A stretch of 39,459 bases of DNA from Candidatus Aenigmatarchaeota archaeon (GTDB lineage: Archaea; Aenigmatarchaeota; Aenigmatarchaeia; CG10238-14; SCSR01): positions 1 through 39,459 of the forward strand of contig JABABT010000025.1 in assembly GCA_014238095.1 (NCBI GenBank). Direction: 5' to 3'. The position numbers were made by a program, and so were the translations under genes. Shown one piece after another: positions 39,451 to 39,459 of this stretch. Below the pieces are notes generated by a model, which saw only the letters and a program-made list of their open reading frames with translations, ran no database searches and was not told the origin of the DNA. Positions within the stretch are counted from its first letter, which is position 1, and each line of letters starts with the position of its first letter.

Positions 39451-39459
39451 TTTATATTT

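Noticed and set aside
1-39459. CRISPR array, insertion sequence or prophage
   Set aside because: No regularly spaced long repeats, transposase, integrase or phage structural gene was seen; short A/T repeats are low complexity only.

Overview
The window is a strongly A+T-rich archaeal chromosome segment, densely packed with genes. Archaeal diagnostic genes include PCNA, TFS, GINS, Cbf5, SecY, a Sec11-type signal peptidase and many archaeal/eukaryotic-type ribosomal proteins (eL14, eL18, eL19, eL32, eL40 and uL16 in its L10e form). The small genes, a single-chain PriS/PriL primase, a MetRS whose tRNA-binding domain is a separate gene, and short intron-containing tRNAs point to a DPANN archaeon, perhaps Woesearchaeota or Pacearchaeota-like. 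The rank is inference. I see no insertion sequence, prophage or CRISPR array.

Layout. 1-3370: a partial ORF, a metallophosphoesterase, unrecognised genes, and two intron-containing tRNAs (Ile-GAU, Glu-UUC). 3363-8465: uL16, a 54-residue histone-fold protein, DUF1512, a NYN-domain protein, SepF and a HAD hydrolase, mixed with unknowns. 8513-11238: a plus-strand run of metG, its tRNA-binding domain, a CBS-pair protein and a two-TM potassium channel, followed by tRNA-Ser(GGA) on the minus strand. 11270-14999: a coiled-coil unknown, then a three-gene extracytoplasmic thiol-redox operon (membrane thioredoxin, CcdA, DipZ-like redoxin). 15084-17904: a SWIB-like small protein, the set TFS / OB-fold protein / PCNA next to a signal peptidase, eL40 and a zinc ribbon. 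17971-21472: tRNA-Cys, cysS, fused primase and GINS. 21487-22693: eL18-uL13-uS9 operon. 22840-25394: small membrane proteins, a Cas4-like/DUF2779 nuclease and intron-containing tRNA-Ser(UGA). 25446-27125: SSB-like OB protein, cbf5 and eL14. 27722-33868: an spc-type operon on the minus strand (uS8, uL6, eL32, eL19, uL18, uS5, uL30, uL15, SecY, DUF106). 33922-35237: tRNA-Gly, an ASCH-domain protein and a HIT protein. 35304-39450: an S10-type operon on the plus strand (uL3, uL4, uL23, uL2, uS19, uL22, uS3).

Together the window holds much of the replication core (primase, GINS, PCNA, SSB), translation (ribosomal proteins, MetRS, CysRS, six tRNAs), protein export (SecY, YidC-like DUF106, signal peptidase) and envelope thiol chemistry. 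The recurrent translation signal is (A/G)GTGAT placed about 3-5 bases before ATG, matching the archaeal 16S 3' end. It corrects several apparent GTG starts in the ribosomal operons.

The observations most worth following are the 13-nt intron at the 27/28 position of tRNA-Ile, whose bulge-helix-bulge competes with the cloverleaf; the tightly coupled CBS-protein/potassium-channel pair behind MetRS; the histone fold lacking most of helix 3; and the stand-alone Cas4-like/DEDD nuclease. No single obviously new multi-gene system is demonstrated. All intergenic stretches are under 300 bases.
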